64,000 nt of DNA from Candidatus Gastranaerophilales bacterium (GCA_944325555.1 CALVAN010000007.1:1-64000), one strand, 5' to 3'; counted from the stretch's first letter, positions 20,001 to 28,614 are shown. Notes: generated from the letters alone by a model not told the origin. Made by a program: numbers and translations.

Positions 20001-23000
20001 GCCGTTATCTTGGGCAACGACATTTCCGCCCGATATGGAAGCCGAGGTGTTGTATTTCATATCCGTAACAAGCACGCCTACTGCTGCGGCACCTGTTCCG
20101 CCTGCTGCAGTTGCGTTAGTAATGCTCATTGTATCGGAATCATAGCCTTTTAACGTGTTTTGGGCACTTACTTTAACTCCGTCATCACCGGTTGTTGTCA
20201 CGTTGGCGTTAATTTCAGCCTGTGTTCCGGCTTTGGCTTCACCTGATGTAAGATTATATGATCCGGCTAAAGTCTGATTTTGACCGTCTTTTTCATAGGT
20301 TATACCTTCTACAATACTGTTAAAATTATTGTTTGCCTGTGTGATTGATTCGTCTATTCCTGCATCTTTAAGGTTAGCATCCGTTGAATAGTCGGATACC
20401 TTTCCTCCGATTGAATTAACAAAGACTGTACCTGCAATTGCGCCAAATCCTGCCGCAGCCGCTGTAATACCGCCTTCGTCAAGACCAATAATTGAGTTTG
20501 AATTAACCTCTACGCTGTTGGCATTAATTTGACCTTGCGAAGTGCTTAACAATTGAGCTAAAACAGCATTGTTAATTACGTTTACGTTAACATTTGCACC
20601 GACAGCCCCAATGCCGGAACCACTGACAAGTCCCAGGTTATTTTGCATTAATATTTCGTCTTTAGCGGCAACGCTTACTTTTCCAGAGACATTCATTGTA
20701 TTGTTTTCGGCATCAATGTATGCTTTTGCGGTATTTTCAAGAACATTAACAGTTGTATTCACACCTGCAGCATCTGTGCCCGAAGCACCAATACCAATAT
20801 TATTATTTGAAATATCCTGTTTGTTATTTGCATTAACCGTTAATGAATCAACATCAGTCGACGTCTTTGTTATATTTGCATTCAAATTATTGGTCAAAAC
20901 AGACACAAGTGTATTGGCAGAAACTGCGGCTCCAACACCATTTGCTGCAATTGAAGCGGTTGTGTTGTCAATATCAGAGTTTTGTATTGCCGATACGGAC
21001 ACACTTCCCCCTGAGATTGATGAATCCGCAATATATGCATTTACATTATTTTTGATAACGTTTACTATACCGTTTACAAGTACTGACGCACCTACACCGT
21101 TTATCCCGATTGATCCAATAATGCCATCCAAATTAAGGTTAGCTGTTGAAGAAACCGAGGTTGATTGTGCATTTGTAAAGCTTACGTCAGAGATATAAGA
21201 ATTCAATTCGTTATCAAAAACATTTACTCCTGCAAATCCGGAAACACTAGCGCCCACGCCGCTGCCTGACACACCTAAAATAGCAGAGATAACATTAATA
21301 TCCGATTGTGCATCTACTGTAGTTTGTGCATTATCAACGGAACCGCCTTGAATATAAGCGTTTGTGCTGTTAGTAAACACATTCACAATAGGAGCAAGGC
21401 TGACACCGGCACCCGTTCCTGCTACCGCACCTGCTGCAAGAACATCTGTTGTTGTAACTGTATTTTTAGCTGTAACCTTAACTGTTTGCGCATCATTAAT
21501 ATCAGTATTTTCAACTTTTGCAGTTACTTCATTTGAAATAGTATTTACGTTTGTAATAGCCGTAACAGCTGCAGTACCAGACGCAGCTGTTGTAAATATA
21601 ATTGTATTTAAATTAAAAGCATCATCAGCCGTAACATTTAGAGAACCATTGACTGTCGAATCAGTTACAGATGCAATAGTAGTACCGGAATAAATATTTG
21701 TTACTCCGTTCACACCGACTCCGGCAACACCTGCAGCAGCAACGCTTAACGCTGCATCATAAGTTGTCATTGAAGAATCCGCATCAACATTTAAGCCTTT
21801 AAGTGTTGATATTGTTGAATTATCGACATATGCATTAACAGCAGTAGTTACAGAATTTGCAATGAGCGTAGCACTAACACCTGCACTACCTGCTGCACCT
21901 ATAGTTATAACACCTACCAGAGGAATAAGTTTTGATATATCGTCAGAAGAAACAGAACCTTTGTTTATTAGTGACTGCAGTCCTGTATTTTGATCTTTAT
22001 GAGCCCCGTTAAAACTGTTGTTTGCTGTTATTGTTACACTATCATTTGAGGTTACAGTTGTGTTTTCAATACCGGCATTCACTTCCGATGCCATAATATT
22101 GGCTACAGCTACTGCGCCTACACCCGCCGCACCTGCTGCAGAGGTAACAATCACATTAGCTTGGAAGTTCTGATCATCATTCGCAGAAACTTTCACATCA
22201 CCGGTTGTATTAATATTACCTGATTTTTGGCCGTCAGTGCCGTCTTTACCGACAATTGAATTTACTTTATTAGCAAGTACATTTGTAAAAATTGCCCCGC
22301 CAACAGCTGCAGAACCGGCTGCAGATACTGCAACATTTAATGCTTCAGTATCCATAGAATCAGCGGCAGCAACATTTAATCTGTCAGCAAATATATTTAC
22401 ACCGTTTCCTACATATGCATTTGTTTCATTTACAATTATATTGGAATTGATGGAACCTTTAACAGCAGCTGTACCTGCGCCGCCAACTATAGCCATCATT
22501 GATTTATAAATCTGTTCGGAGTTTGCATTAACATTAACATAACCAACTCTTGAAGAGTCAGAACCGACTTGTGCACCGTTTTTGATACCTGCATCAACCG
22601 TGCTTACATTTACATTAGAAAATATAGAACCTCCTACAGCGGCAGTGCCTGCTGCAGTAATACTGCCTACGATAACATCGGCAACTGTTTTGTTAGAAGC
22701 AAAAACGTCAATGTTTCCTGCCTCTTGAATTGCGACGTTAGAACCAATATAAGCATCCACATCATTTATAACATTTTTAGATATCAAAGATCCGGAAACA
22801 CCAGCAGTGCTTGCACCGGCAACATCAAAGGTCATATCCCAGTTCTGGTAATCGGTATCTTTTTTCATATCATAATCAGGATTGGACAACTTTTCTGTCA
22901 GAGCGGCAGCTGTAATTGAGCCGGGCGTTTCTTCCCCAAAAATATTTTTAGCAGAAGCATCAACTTTTATATCTCCGCCTTTTGCTATTGTTGCGTTATC

Positions 23001-26000
23001 GATATGAGCGTCAACGTTTTTTAAATAAACATCAGTAAGTATTGAACCGCCGACAGCTGCAGTTCCGCCGGAAGCAGCAAGCACTCCGCCTCTGCTTCTT
23101 GATTGGGTGTTATCAGAAGCTGTTACTTCAACGCCGTTTGCGGACACATTGTTTTTTTTGCCGTTTTCAGCGTCAATTTTTGCGGTTGTGGAATTTTGTA
23201 CCACATTAACCCCGACATTTGCTGCAGCACCGCTTCCGCCTGCACTGATGGCGGCAGCAACGGGGATGACATCAATTTTTTCATCGGTTGTTGCTTTAAC
23301 GGACAGTTTTCCTCCGGAAGTTATATCAGAACTCATTAACTGAGCGGTATTATTGCTCAACAAGGTGTTTGACATTACGTTTGCACCGAAAGCATTTCCG
23401 CTGCCGACAGCAATAGAGTCGGCATTTGTTATGCCCTGTATGGAGTTGTCGTAATCGGAAAGTACATTTAAGTTTCCGTTGTTCGTTATTGAAGAATCAG
23501 CTACGGAAGCCGCAATGTCATTTTGAATTACGTTAACAATACCGTTTGCCGTCACGGAAGTTCCTTCCTTGGCTTGAACTCCCATATTTACGGCGAGGAA
23601 TTTTAAATCCTCGTTATTGTATGCGTTAACGTTAACATCGCCGCCTGTTATGTTTGAATTGTTTGTAACGGAAGCATTTATGTTGTTGTTAATAACGCTT
23701 ACAATAGCACCGACTCCGACCCCGACTCCACTGGCTGCCGTTGAAAAGCCCAGAGCACCTGCAATATTTCCGTTAGAGAAATTATTGTTTGCTGCAACGT
23801 TAACATTATTCGCCGCAGCGATGGTTGAATTGTCAATGTTGGCATTAATTGTATTATTGATTACATCGGTAGCCATTGCACCGGAGAAGCTGTATCCGTT
23901 TGCTGTACTTGCAATAACACTGCCTCCAACACCGACAGAGATTAAGTCTTCTGTTTTTTGAGTTTTATCCTTGTTTGCCACAACCTCAACCGATTTGGCA
24001 TTTTGAATGTTTGAATTTGTTATTTTAGCATTGGTTTCTTTCGTTATAAGGTTTAAGTTTCCACCCATGCCGGCACCGACAGAAGTATTACCTGACTGAG
24101 CCTTTGTTGAACCTGTCGAGCCAGAAGAACCACCTGTTCCTGTTCCGCTGCTGCTTGTATTAACTGAAAGACCTCCGGCACCTTTATACGAGGTTGAGTG
24201 GTTTTCTGCATCAACATTAACAGCAATACTATTTGAATTATTCTGATGTTTCACAGTTGCACCGTCAATCTGTGAAACAACTTTATTTTCGAGTATATCC
24301 GTGTTGAAAGACCCGCCTGCGGAGACCTGCGTTGTTGCATCATCCTGACTTGCTTTTGAAACACCAACACCTATAGCCACCTGTATATTGTCATTGTTTT
24401 CCTCTGCTTTAACATTGAGCTTGTTATCAGATGTGCCTGTATAAGTAATTTGGCTGCCGTTCAGCGAAGCAGTTGTTTGGTTTGTATTTTCAATTAAATT
24501 AACAGCGGCTCCGGCTCCGACTGTTGCTGCTTTTGCAACACCGCCGCCTACATTAAGAACTTTTGTTGCTTGATTAGCTTCTACGTTAACATCATTACCG
24601 ACTTTTATATCAGCATTACCAATTTCTGCTTTTACTTCCGTATTATTAAATTGGACATTTACAGAACCTGCTGCAGCAGCTGACATATTTTTGGAATGTC
24701 CTTTTTCCGAATCCAAATTGTCAAGGTTAGCGGCTTCTTTACCTGTTGAGCCGGCATATTTAACTTCATTGCCTTTTTTATCTTTTAAAACATTACCGTC
24801 TTTATCGCAATATTGACCTTTATCATTAGTAGTATATTCTTTGCCTTCAACATTTATTATCGGGTTTCCGTTTTTATCAAGTTTTGCAGATGAAGATTTT
24901 GAAGTGTTAGCATTTGCTAATAAATTATCAGCTTTTGTTGCTGCATTATCAGTTTTGTCCTGCCAAGAGTTAAGTAAATTTGTTTTACCTGTGGCCGAAT
25001 TAGCTGCAACATTATTTTTATCTGTATCTTTTTTCTCTTTCTTAAGTTTGACACCGCCGGCAAATGCACCCGCAATTGCAATATTTAACTCTTGGTTTAA
25101 AGTATCGGCTTTAACATTTAAACCTTCTGTTAGTTCAATAGTTGTATTATCAGCAATATAAGATTGAACCCCACGGGATATATCAGACACAACAACTGAT
25201 GCACCTACTGCAACACCGCTTGAACTTTGCGGATTATTTTGAGAAGAGGTACCTGTATTGCCACCCTCAGATGGTACTGTAACTTGTCCTGTTTGGTTTG
25301 CAAGAGCACCTGTTATTGTTATATTGGAAACGCCGTCAGTTATTGTTGACGGAGCATCAACGCTAATCAAACCAGTATCCTCGTTCAAATCAAGGAACTG
25401 ACGGACCTGAGGCGTGGACAAATCGATGTCATCCGTTATTAATACATCATCTCTATCTGCAAACGGATCAGAAATCAATTGGTCTTTAGCTCTTGTTGCT
25501 GTTGCTATGGATGCACTTCCTGCAATAACATCAAGATTTTTTGCCTTTATGCTTGTACCTTTGCCAACGGAAGATTCGGTAGTACCATTTATCTCCTGTA
25601 CAACAGTGCTGCCAGAAAATGCAAGTCCGTTCTGCGTCGAGCTGCCGGTAATAGCCGTATTGATATATGATTGCTGGCTTGCAGAATTGAGTTTTACATC
25701 TCCTGTTGAATCAATAATTACATTTTCACCAATTTGAGCTTTTGCATTATTCGTAACATAAGTTACAATACCACTGCCGCCAACACCGCTTGATTCACCG
25801 GAAGAACCGCTTATTTTCCATAGTTTAGACAAATCACCGGCTGCGTTATTTTGCACAATTTTATTTGCCGCATTTACTATAACATTTCCTGTGTCTGTGA
25901 TTTGTGTACCATTCCCGATTCTTGCAACAGTATCATTTACAACTTCGGAATACACAAATGAACCGGCAAGACCTACACCACCGTCTTTAACTTTTGATGT

Positions 26001-28532
26001 ACTTTGCGCCCAGTTATTAGTAAAACCTTTTAAGCCGAGATGAGAAGTAGCCCCCGATTGTTTTAAACCGAGTCTAATATCTTTTATATCCGCCAGTATT
26101 TCACCTGACTCATTAGTAAATAATGTAGTCAAGCCGGAAAAATCCCAAGGGGTATTTGTATTTATATCAAAAGAGCTTACTCCGTCAACAATATTACCGC
26201 TACCATCAACCAAATCATTACCGAGTTGAGCCAGACTCAATAAAAATTCGAAGGTTGCTTCGTTCATCGGCTGTTCTGTTGTTGCACTGACATTAAGTCC
26301 GTTTTTAGCCTTAATTTTTGCTGAATTTGTTCCGTCGGAATCTTCAATTTGAGCATGAGCAGCATTATTCTGTTCATTAACAATTACAGCCACACCGGGA
26401 GCCGGAACATAACTGGCTGTTTTATCATCACCTGTTTTAGCAGTAGAACTGTTAACGCTCAAGTCTACTATATTGGCATTAACATTAACTTTGTTTGCAG
26501 TAATATCCGCTTTATTACCAATAGTTGCAGAAGCACTGTTGTTGACAGTATTAACTACTACCGATCCGCTGGCATTAGGAGCAGCATCAGCGATAAATGT
26601 CCCGAGAAGTCCGCTGATTTTTTCCTGTATTTGTTTAACAGCTTTTTCTGCTTTGCCTAAATTTCCCGGAAGCGGAAGTTTGCTTCCTTTATCTTCTGCA
26701 ACAGAAGCAGTAGAACTGAGGGAAGCAACATGTAAATTCTGCGCATTGACATTAACATCTTCTGCGGCATTTATGTTCCCATTAACCTTTGCTTCAGTAT
26801 CAATATCAGCATTTCTTACTATTACACCTGCGGAAAACGAGGGTAAACTGTCGCTTTTATACATAGTAGTTTTAGCGGCTATATTAACAAAATCATTTGT
26901 TACATTAACAGCTTGCACATCAACATTTTTGGCCTTAACAGTTGCTCCGCTGTCAATAACAGCACTTGTGTCAGCATCTGTTGTTGAATTAAGCACAACA
27001 ACCTGCCAGTTAGGCAAAATAGCCTGATCCAGCCATGTTGTAGTATTTTTAATTTTTGCCCACAGAGTATTTTTAGATGTTGCATTGGCAACAAAATTTT
27101 CACCTGCTTCTATTTTAGCACCGTCTTGAACGTGCACGCTTGATTCTGTTTGTGTGCCGACTGCATAGTACATTTCCGCAATATCTGCAATTTGAACTTT
27201 TTTAGTTATTTTTAATGGTTTTACTTTTATATTGGAAGTAGCAATAGCCAGTGAGTTCAGTAAAACATCACCGGATGCAATAAGCTCCGCACCGCTGCCG
27301 ATTGTAACGGTTGCCTTTGAGCGTGCACCTTCCCAGTTTACATAGCCATTCGTCAGCAGTTGTGACAATGTTGTTGCATCAGGATTTGTAATGTAATTTA
27401 AAGACGGTGCACCTTTTTTAGCGTTGTATTCTACTTTTGTGGTTGCGAAAACATCAATATCATGAGCCTTTAGAATTGCATCTTGAATTAATACCGAAGA
27501 TGAATTATTTTCAAATGAATCCGGATTCACAAAATCATCACTGGGTTTAGGAAATAAAGAAGCAATTAAAGAAGAATCTTCCACTTCTGTAACATTAGAG
27601 GGAACATCCTCATTTGTTATTTGTTTTATTGATTGAGCCTTTATGACAATCTTGCCGTTTTGGTTTTCAAAACCGGCACCGTTTTGCACATCATTGTTAA
27701 CAAGGGCATTGAATAATTTTCCGGCAGCTTCGGTTGTTTCAAGCTTTGCGTTAACCGCCGTATTGGAATTTGTTACAGCATTATTATTTACACCCGCAAG
27801 AATCCCTGCTTTGTCGGCATTTGGATTGTTAGGATCTTTTTGCACTTTTATATGTTTGCCGACAAGTTCAACATCACCTCTGGCAATGATTTTACCGTTA
27901 ACATCAATGTTACCCTCTTGGTCGGATATTTTTAAAGTATTTAAATCAAAAGCAACCTGTTCGTTATCGGTTCTTTGTGCGGTAGAGTAATCATCTTTAA
28001 CATACGTATCATTAACAATATTCAAAACAGGATCAGCAGGTGTTTGATGATTTTGGAAATTCGGTGTATATTTATTTTTCATTGTGTCGTACACATTTTG
28101 AGTAGGCGCAATTGTAGTTAATGCTCCCACATTCAATACACCCGAAGCGCCGATTACCATCCCTTGCGGAGAAACAAAAATTGCATGCCCGCCGATATCT
28201 CCGTTACTGAGCACACCGTTTAAAATACCGTTAATTATAATTCTGCTGTCAACAAGGTTAACAAATTTGTTTACGTCAATTTGACCGTTTTGCAATGCAA
28301 AAATAAGGTTGGCGACATCGCCTTTGCTTAAATTAAAATTATCATAGTGTCTAAAACCTGTATCGCCGTGGACAAAATCGGGATGAATATTATACTGTCC
28401 GTTCTCCCCCGGTCTAACACCTGTGATGTCCGTTGCTATTGCCGGCAATATCATGGTCTGCTGCATAAAAAACAAAGATGTTAATACAAATGCAACAAGT
28501 TTTTTTACACTCAAATTAAATTTTAAAAACAT
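11085..28532 (-). CDS. Giant LktA-family filamentous adhesin (TpsA exoprotein) ending in a PilZ domain
   Basis: A 5815-residue two-partner-secretion exoprotein. Residues 1-33 form a signal peptide ending PAIA, followed by a TPS secretion domain (VRPGENGQYN, NFNLSKGD, INGILNGVL, FVSPQGMVIGASG) that closely resembles leukotoxin LktA-type filamentous adhesins. Most of the rest is Asn/Ala/Ser/Thr/Val-rich with repeating alternating-hydrophobic units (VNVNA, GNAxVNVI, GALISGTVTN), consistent with a very long right-handed beta-helix on the cell surface. A Lys/Asp-rich insertion lies at about 24690-25060, a coiled-coil hairpin insertion at about 16270-17170, and a short-repeat stretch at about 13400-14850. 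The C-terminal 100 or so residues are a PilZ domain. The start ATG follows AGGGAA at good spacing. The partner TpsB gene is divergent at 28712. The reading frame is uninterrupted. Likely roles are adhesion, aggregation or toxin-like contact; the precise role is unknown. Confidence 0.92.
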   Translation of the reverse strand: MFLKFNLSVKKLVAFVLTSLFFMQQTMILPAIATDITGVRPGENGQYNIHPDFVHGDTGFRHYDNFNLSKGDVANLIFALQNGQIDVNKFVNLVDSRIIINGILNGVLSNGDIGGHAIFVSPQGMVIGASGVLNVGALTTIAPTQNVYDTMKNKYTPNFQNHQTPADPVLNIVNDTYVKDDYSTAQRTDNEQVAFDLNTLKISDQEGNIDVNGKIIARGDVELVGKHIKVQKDPNNPNADKAGILAGVNNNAVTNSNTAVNAKLETTEAAGKLFNALVNNDVQNGAGFENQNGKIVIKAQSIKQITNEDVPSNVTEVEDSSLIASLFPKPSDDFVNPDSFENNSSSVLIQDAILKAHDIDVFATTKVEYNAKKGAPSLNYITNPDATTLSQLLTNGYVNWEGARSKATVTIGSGAELIASGDVLLNSLAIATSNIKVKPLKITKKVQIADIAEMYYAVGTQTESSVHVQDGAKIEAGENFVANATSKNTLWAKIKNTTTWLDQAILPNWQVVVLNSTTDADTSAVIDSGATVKAKNVDVQAVNVTNDFVNIAAKTTMYKSDSLPSFSAGVIVRNADIDTEAKVNGNINAAEDVNVNAQNLHVASLSSTASVAEDKGSKLPLPGNLGKAEKAVKQIQEKISGLLGTFIADAAPNASGSVVVNTVNNSASATIGNKADITANKVNVNANIVDLSVNSSTAKTGDDKTASYVPAPGVAVIVNEQNNAAHAQIEDSDGTNSAKIKAKNGLNVSATTEQPMNEATFEFLLSLAQLGNDLVDGSGNIVDGVSSFDINTNTPWDFSGLTTLFTNESGEILADIKDIRLGLKQSGATSHLGLKGFTNNWAQSTSKVKDGGVGLAGSFVYSEVVNDTVARIGNGTQITDTGNVIVNAANKIVQNNAAGDLSKLWKISGSSGESSGVGGSGIVTYVTNNAKAQIGENVIIDSTGDVKLNSASQQSYINTAITGSSTQNGLAFSGSTVVQEINGTTESSVGKGTSIKAKNLDVIAGSASIATATRAKDQLISDPFADRDDVLITDDIDLSTPQVRQFLDLNEDTGLISVDAPSTITDGVSNITITGALANQTGQVTVPSEGGNTGTSSQNNPQSSSGVAVGASVVVSDISRGVQSYIADNTTIELTEGLNVKADTLNQELNIAIAGAFAGGVKLKKEKKDTDKNNVAANSATGKTNLLNSWQDKTDNAATKADNLLANANTSKSSSAKLDKNGNPIINVEGKEYTTNDKGQYCDKDGNVLKDKKGNEVKYAGSTGKEAANLDNLDSEKGHSKNMSAAAAGSVNVQFNNTEVKAEIGNADIKVGNDVNVEANQATKVLNVGGGVAKAATVGAGAAVNLIENTNQTTASLNGSQITYTGTSDNKLNVKAEENNDNIQVAIGVGVSKASQDDATTQVSAGGSFNTDILENKVVSQIDGATVKHQNNSNSIAVNVDAENHSTSYKGAGGLSVNTSSSGTGTGGSSGSTGSTKAQSGNTSVGAGMGGNLNLITKETNAKITNSNIQNAKSVEVVANKDKTQKTEDLISVGVGGSVIASTANGYSFSGAMATDVINNTINANIDNSTIAAANNVNVAANNNFSNGNIAGALGFSTAASGVGVGVGAIVSVINNNINASVTNNSNITGGDVNVNAYNNEDLKFLAVNMGVQAKEGTSVTANGIVNVIQNDIAASVADSSITNNGNLNVLSDYDNSIQGITNADSIAVGSGNAFGANVMSNTLLSNNTAQLMSSDITSGGKLSVKATTDEKIDVIPVAAAISAGGSGAAANVGVNVVQNSTTAKIDAENGKKNNVSANGVEVTASDNTQSRSRGGVLAASGGTAAVGGSILTDVYLKNVDAHIDNATIAKGGDIKVDASAKNIFGEETPGSITAAALTEKLSNPDYDMKKDTDYQNWDMTFDVAGASTAGVSGSLISKNVINDVDAYIGSNVAIQEAGNIDVFASNKTVADVIVGSITAAGTAAVGGSIFSNVNVSTVDAGIKNGAQVGSDSSRVGYVNVNANSEQIYKSMMAIVGGAGTAAVKGSINSNIIVNETNAYVGNGVNIFADRLNVAAADSMDTEALNVAVSAAGSAAVGGAIFTNVLANKVNSIVGKDGTDGQKSGNINTTGDVKVSANDDQNFQANVIVTSAAGAAGVGAVAVANIMASEVNAGIENTTVTSNDSVTITANNSFNGAHKDQNTGLQSLINKGSVSSDDISKLIPLVGVITIGAAGSAGVSATLIANSVTTAVNAYVDNSTISTLKGLNVDADSSMTTYDAALSVAAAGVAGVGVNGVTNIYSGTTIASVTDSTVNGSLNVTADDAFNLNTIIFTTAASGTAAVTAITNVNTISNEVTAKVENTDINDAQTVKVTAKNTVTTTDVLAAGAVAGTGAGVSLAPIVNVFTNSTNAYIQGGSVDNAQTTVDAQSDINVISAILGVSGSGVGASVSGFAGVNVFDNELNSYISDVSFTNAQSTSVSSTANLNLDGIIGSIGINGVGASVLVNGIVNVIKNNVNAYIADSSISGGSVSVSAIQNSDIDNTTASIAANGVGAAVSANTLVSVLTNNLNANITKTSTDVDSLTVNANNKQDISNNNIGIGASGTDAAGVNTTVNVLENTAKAYIDAENNTMNVSGKVSVAAKDEILMQNNLGLVSGSGIGAVGANVNVNVINNAVLAQLLSTSQGQINANSVEVNSNSIIGLDEGGITAAAAGFGAIAGTVFVNSIGGKVSDYSTDANLKDAGIDESITQANNNFNSIVEGITYEKDGQNQTLAGSYNLTSGEAKAGTQAEINANVTTTGDDGVKVSAQNTLKGYDSDTMSITNATAAGGTGAAAVGVLVTDMKYNTSASISGGNVVAQDNGDVTVKADSNVKANTDAVATTLTALVGVAGNVAYFDNKANTTAQIINANVNSANDINVLAESSDSIVSKAISASVGGVSVNLNIAVANTENTIQSLISGNNVDIDADNLNVKATNTSRLESELYGASIAGVDVSVVVNTAVSKAVSDALISLNNNSTVDVLNDLNIISQTGGINTINNVVVGSVGVYSADGNYQKAESNATFNSGIAGGKINANNVKINAGTAKDSDEGGNITATVNTKEATGALYSFGTTVVDARANGNANAQITGGNVTAKNKIDIKSKLNRTAKTDSESFSINGLEINALVVSNSTGGDTNINTNGSTLTAKNVDMLAQSVNNATSSMLSGDISLVGGSATVVEAVAGANAKIDAGNINADNTNLNIDIDRNAKITNNDNSASVIGLSGTSLKANATGTSGINTYETIQNNAANGQAQKVAVNVKDNSKAENESVNKSIGFVRGSGLNIESKVDSSISNNIGGTIKANDVDINSELNRTAVSNAASSGAGLANIGVMNLDSIIANGTTTTLSGAINANTLDVNSDMNNTVEAYVHDFSAGLVALAHGSTTNSVENNAKNIVNFNNGGSGIVANTVNADVNTLTSAYLFKESGNYGLFVIKGGPLTNELLATSELNFNNAKISTTGDALFNVSNDAYTPSEMQVTDDAGGFVVSGGAKLSNTLNIGAGINVNRNTEINAGNKLELDITSGTTGFKQKVTSDGSGFTANNNASSIVTAVVNNNININDGLLSGKYVDINMNSSNELSSIAEVDTHHFAGNPSVNSEVNLTINNTLNVAGELFAQSETAGVNEDTSVNINFMGNSKQDLYQLADLYVEAAIATGDADGGINFTTNNKVNVKNNGVISSQKDINVVFDRGEEKLSSKIVYDRVSRLLFGIKIHDDGSYTSVKNESSNNVKVDGKLIAGKNNSMHLTIDKDGNATGTIQDNLYEKQDSTLIEAGKDSQAAKDEIAKIEQALSELNSEKERLKNINETNTANYESLLEQIDALKLQLAMAEYIQGVEDSGKISQNDFKNSIVTMLENNNVANAETVANQLLDYYTMAVDDKTNLPIYSFNTSDGNNIILKYAVAENGSYIIENGHYKLADIEGYTINYENNIPVSVTPDGTSSVINVGTLTFDDYLAGLGVGEDALNSIKTSLGGMKIDSQTATIKTDSGSKEVTFLTTNGQIIYDSKYVDNMQSVSSEITAAENSANTLNETISSIADDLNDIKNQIKENEARKDNIAQNGLGEFKAENGSYIFKDINATSGTINIQANKGKSEVSGSGQIIMSLADVLINNYSNYNLIFSDITVAGGVGSFVVDGKTVTDNPYNGITISTIGSADNKGGITINNWYDQNDPDNNTALGVLSSNMIFNGVINTGVGNVNIYNESGDVTINNDVTSNKLTVNVAQGSFTQDTKGKEYVLNSGDTLFAGKNINIIASKIKVEGNMQAGIADKNITITQDMLEHAVKETVKQVVTDASGNPIKDANGNVQYKEVETGRLLVNLALGRDGSEGSKQSDYMYNTNNIKALYDPKTNTVELFGVKVTDEANINLTATSSDADAVYVSDKSSIKYANGYGEINIDNQTNAHLVVNGLENNKISGAVTYNGSTELPEYGTKIIEETKFGIHQIDEFPYIAIGEYTVETEKTVGFGAKPQNTADTALTNGKTTVDTSKNNTTGDLIVNGLISSGNLTENEAGLLLQTNGNLVINNRTASEDSDYQVPTIDTKGDIVLNKLTDNGGVLIQGLIQNSGNTTVNNAGAGGITIAAMGFIDNENGKVNINNNNGNIEISGKINNTTENDFVGEKDVVITNNSAAGGIITAVGSEIKNHNGKVTVTNNGALGINAQGNILATKGDINITNNKGDMLLGKDSLISLNDGYTNQSNNINILNSETAASMTIAGAVNNYGTGDIDIQNKGTGAATIAQTAVVSNNIGNIIVTNENSKLTIAGKTQNQNGDTQITNNGSEGALISGTVTNNGDNAKLTINNTKGNVTVSGTVSNDSKTNEDNLFISNSGEGGALISGTVTNLQGNTIVGNTAGALEISGKMTNSQGNTQITNSGKGGALISGIVSNTGNAGKLTIDNTVGGITITNTGSVTNTSNTNEDNLLVQNSGDGGISIAGKVVNTNQGNLKVVNNNANSSAITTAAGSLIQNTNGVLNITNEGANGISVAGTVNNIKGASNIVNNNTSDTSAIKIATTGRVTNNDGTIYIKNYGTKDVGLDIEGIVNAIKQNIEIINENSDIEIGEYDSSNDFYVNAQNGNIIISQTNGDILNGIDDTDTENKNQNHDLGNKDQAYKTLLSTGGNLTMNVEGGNIGSDTHALDGKESGFGINASTRDYTESINVNVAGVVNANASNNDNALINLRAKDSNLNVNNITSDGNVMLTAVDWKQADARPAPSDESYYHGYSVVNSATDKSKANVTGRNISVISSDNIGTNGNSFTYNQLEGGSISAMAENDLYIKGMGLNDNIWQLITKRGNMGLEFSGDAVIRELTAGKDLKIVSKGANLTIYDLGKTTNLEDNDDILFPHDGILMSSVSPETVDIRVLDVNPDTRVNPNEANSTLNIYNAYVKGQSNGTPDVTLRADNIVAHAYEAPSSSVNNVARPDGFDATEGRLYANDYTDADADKNLKATGFNTVGSGSKLVFDIQGVSPDDVVNAGAQQGDRNYKPQEVIETWEIFNNPIGFKDTVYKAKDVTLSLNSASTSPTDNRGMEISKIYTDNAYVDTKDLNMHISDAFITNYGEFRNGNRGGAGGGHYISDDYRWLTIVDNDYFRNITNLYGIPVTSQLYTKLTGSFGLNMGNVIALETQAPVVHYNPYEVILLPRTENSFYRLTYKDDKIQKTTTTPDFADIDKSTYKPTKRDSIRFTVKQGDGYVNISDKKKKKEKTPRIIAIENISRGGLAVVHDGSLRKGERFVIDIDYHNIKASPEVEVVRVVNDRAGLKFINLDKATANKILYMNMFMAENEDKAPQMSKN
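11100..11445 (-). other. PilZ domain at the C-terminus of TpsA
   Basis: The last 115 residues or so contain RDSIR (about 11416-11440, pattern RxxxR) and, after about 35 residues, ENISRGG (about 11313-11333, pattern [D/N]xSxxG). These are the two c-di-GMP-binding motifs of PilZ domains. The intervening and following strands (FVIDIDYH, EVEVVRVV, AGLKFINL) match the PilZ barrel. A Lys-rich loop lies between the motifs. Placing this normally cytosolic domain on an exported adhesin is unusual. Confidence 0.85.
13400..14850 (-). repeat. Protein-level tandem repeats in TpsA (short beta-helix units)
   Basis: This part of tpsA encodes many diverged copies of a short unit built on variants of ALISGTVTN, GNTQITNSG and GKLTIDN. 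One larger block containing TNEDNL occurs twice. Repeats this close could recombine and change protein length. The underlying DNA has diverged between copies, so it is not a simple-sequence repeat. Confidence 0.7.
16270..17170 (-). other. Coiled-coil insertion within TpsA
   Basis: About 300 residues whose composition differs from the surrounding beta-helix. Two Lys/Glu/Leu-rich heptad stretches (including EIAKIEQALSELNSEKERL and DDLNDIKNQIKENEARK) flank a compact middle part. This suggests an antiparallel helical hairpin protruding from the fibre. After it the Asn/Thr-rich beta-helix pattern resumes. Confidence 0.65.
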
Positions 28533-28595
28533 ACAAATTCCCTATTCTTACGGTATTTTACCAGTTTAAAATAAGGTTATTAGTTTTTCATTAAT

Positions 28596-28614
28596 TTGTG
28601 ACACTTTGTCACAA
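28596..28614. promoter_or_regulatory. Perfect 19-bp inverted repeat between tpsA and tpsB (candidate operator)
   Basis: TTGTGACA and TGTCACAA form 8-bp perfect arms around a 3-bp spacer, in the 179-bp gap between the divergent tpsA and tpsB starts. It contains TGTGA and TCACA half-sites as in CRP/FNR-type operators, but seven bases separate them instead of the CRP-standard six. Position and symmetry suggest a shared operator controlling both genes. A T-run follows on the plus strand, so a hairpin in the tpsB leader is an alternative. Confidence 0.55.

Noticed and set aside
17650-21198. Long plus-strand ORFs antisense to the giant adhesin (for example 17650-18186 and 20569-21198)
   Set aside because: Their translations are compositional shadows of the repetitive minus-strand gene (Leu/Pro/Ser/Thr-rich, no domains, no ribosome-binding sites).
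28596-28614. A standard CRP site
   Set aside because: TGTGA and TCACA are separated by seven bases, not six; I call it only a candidate operator of unknown regulator.
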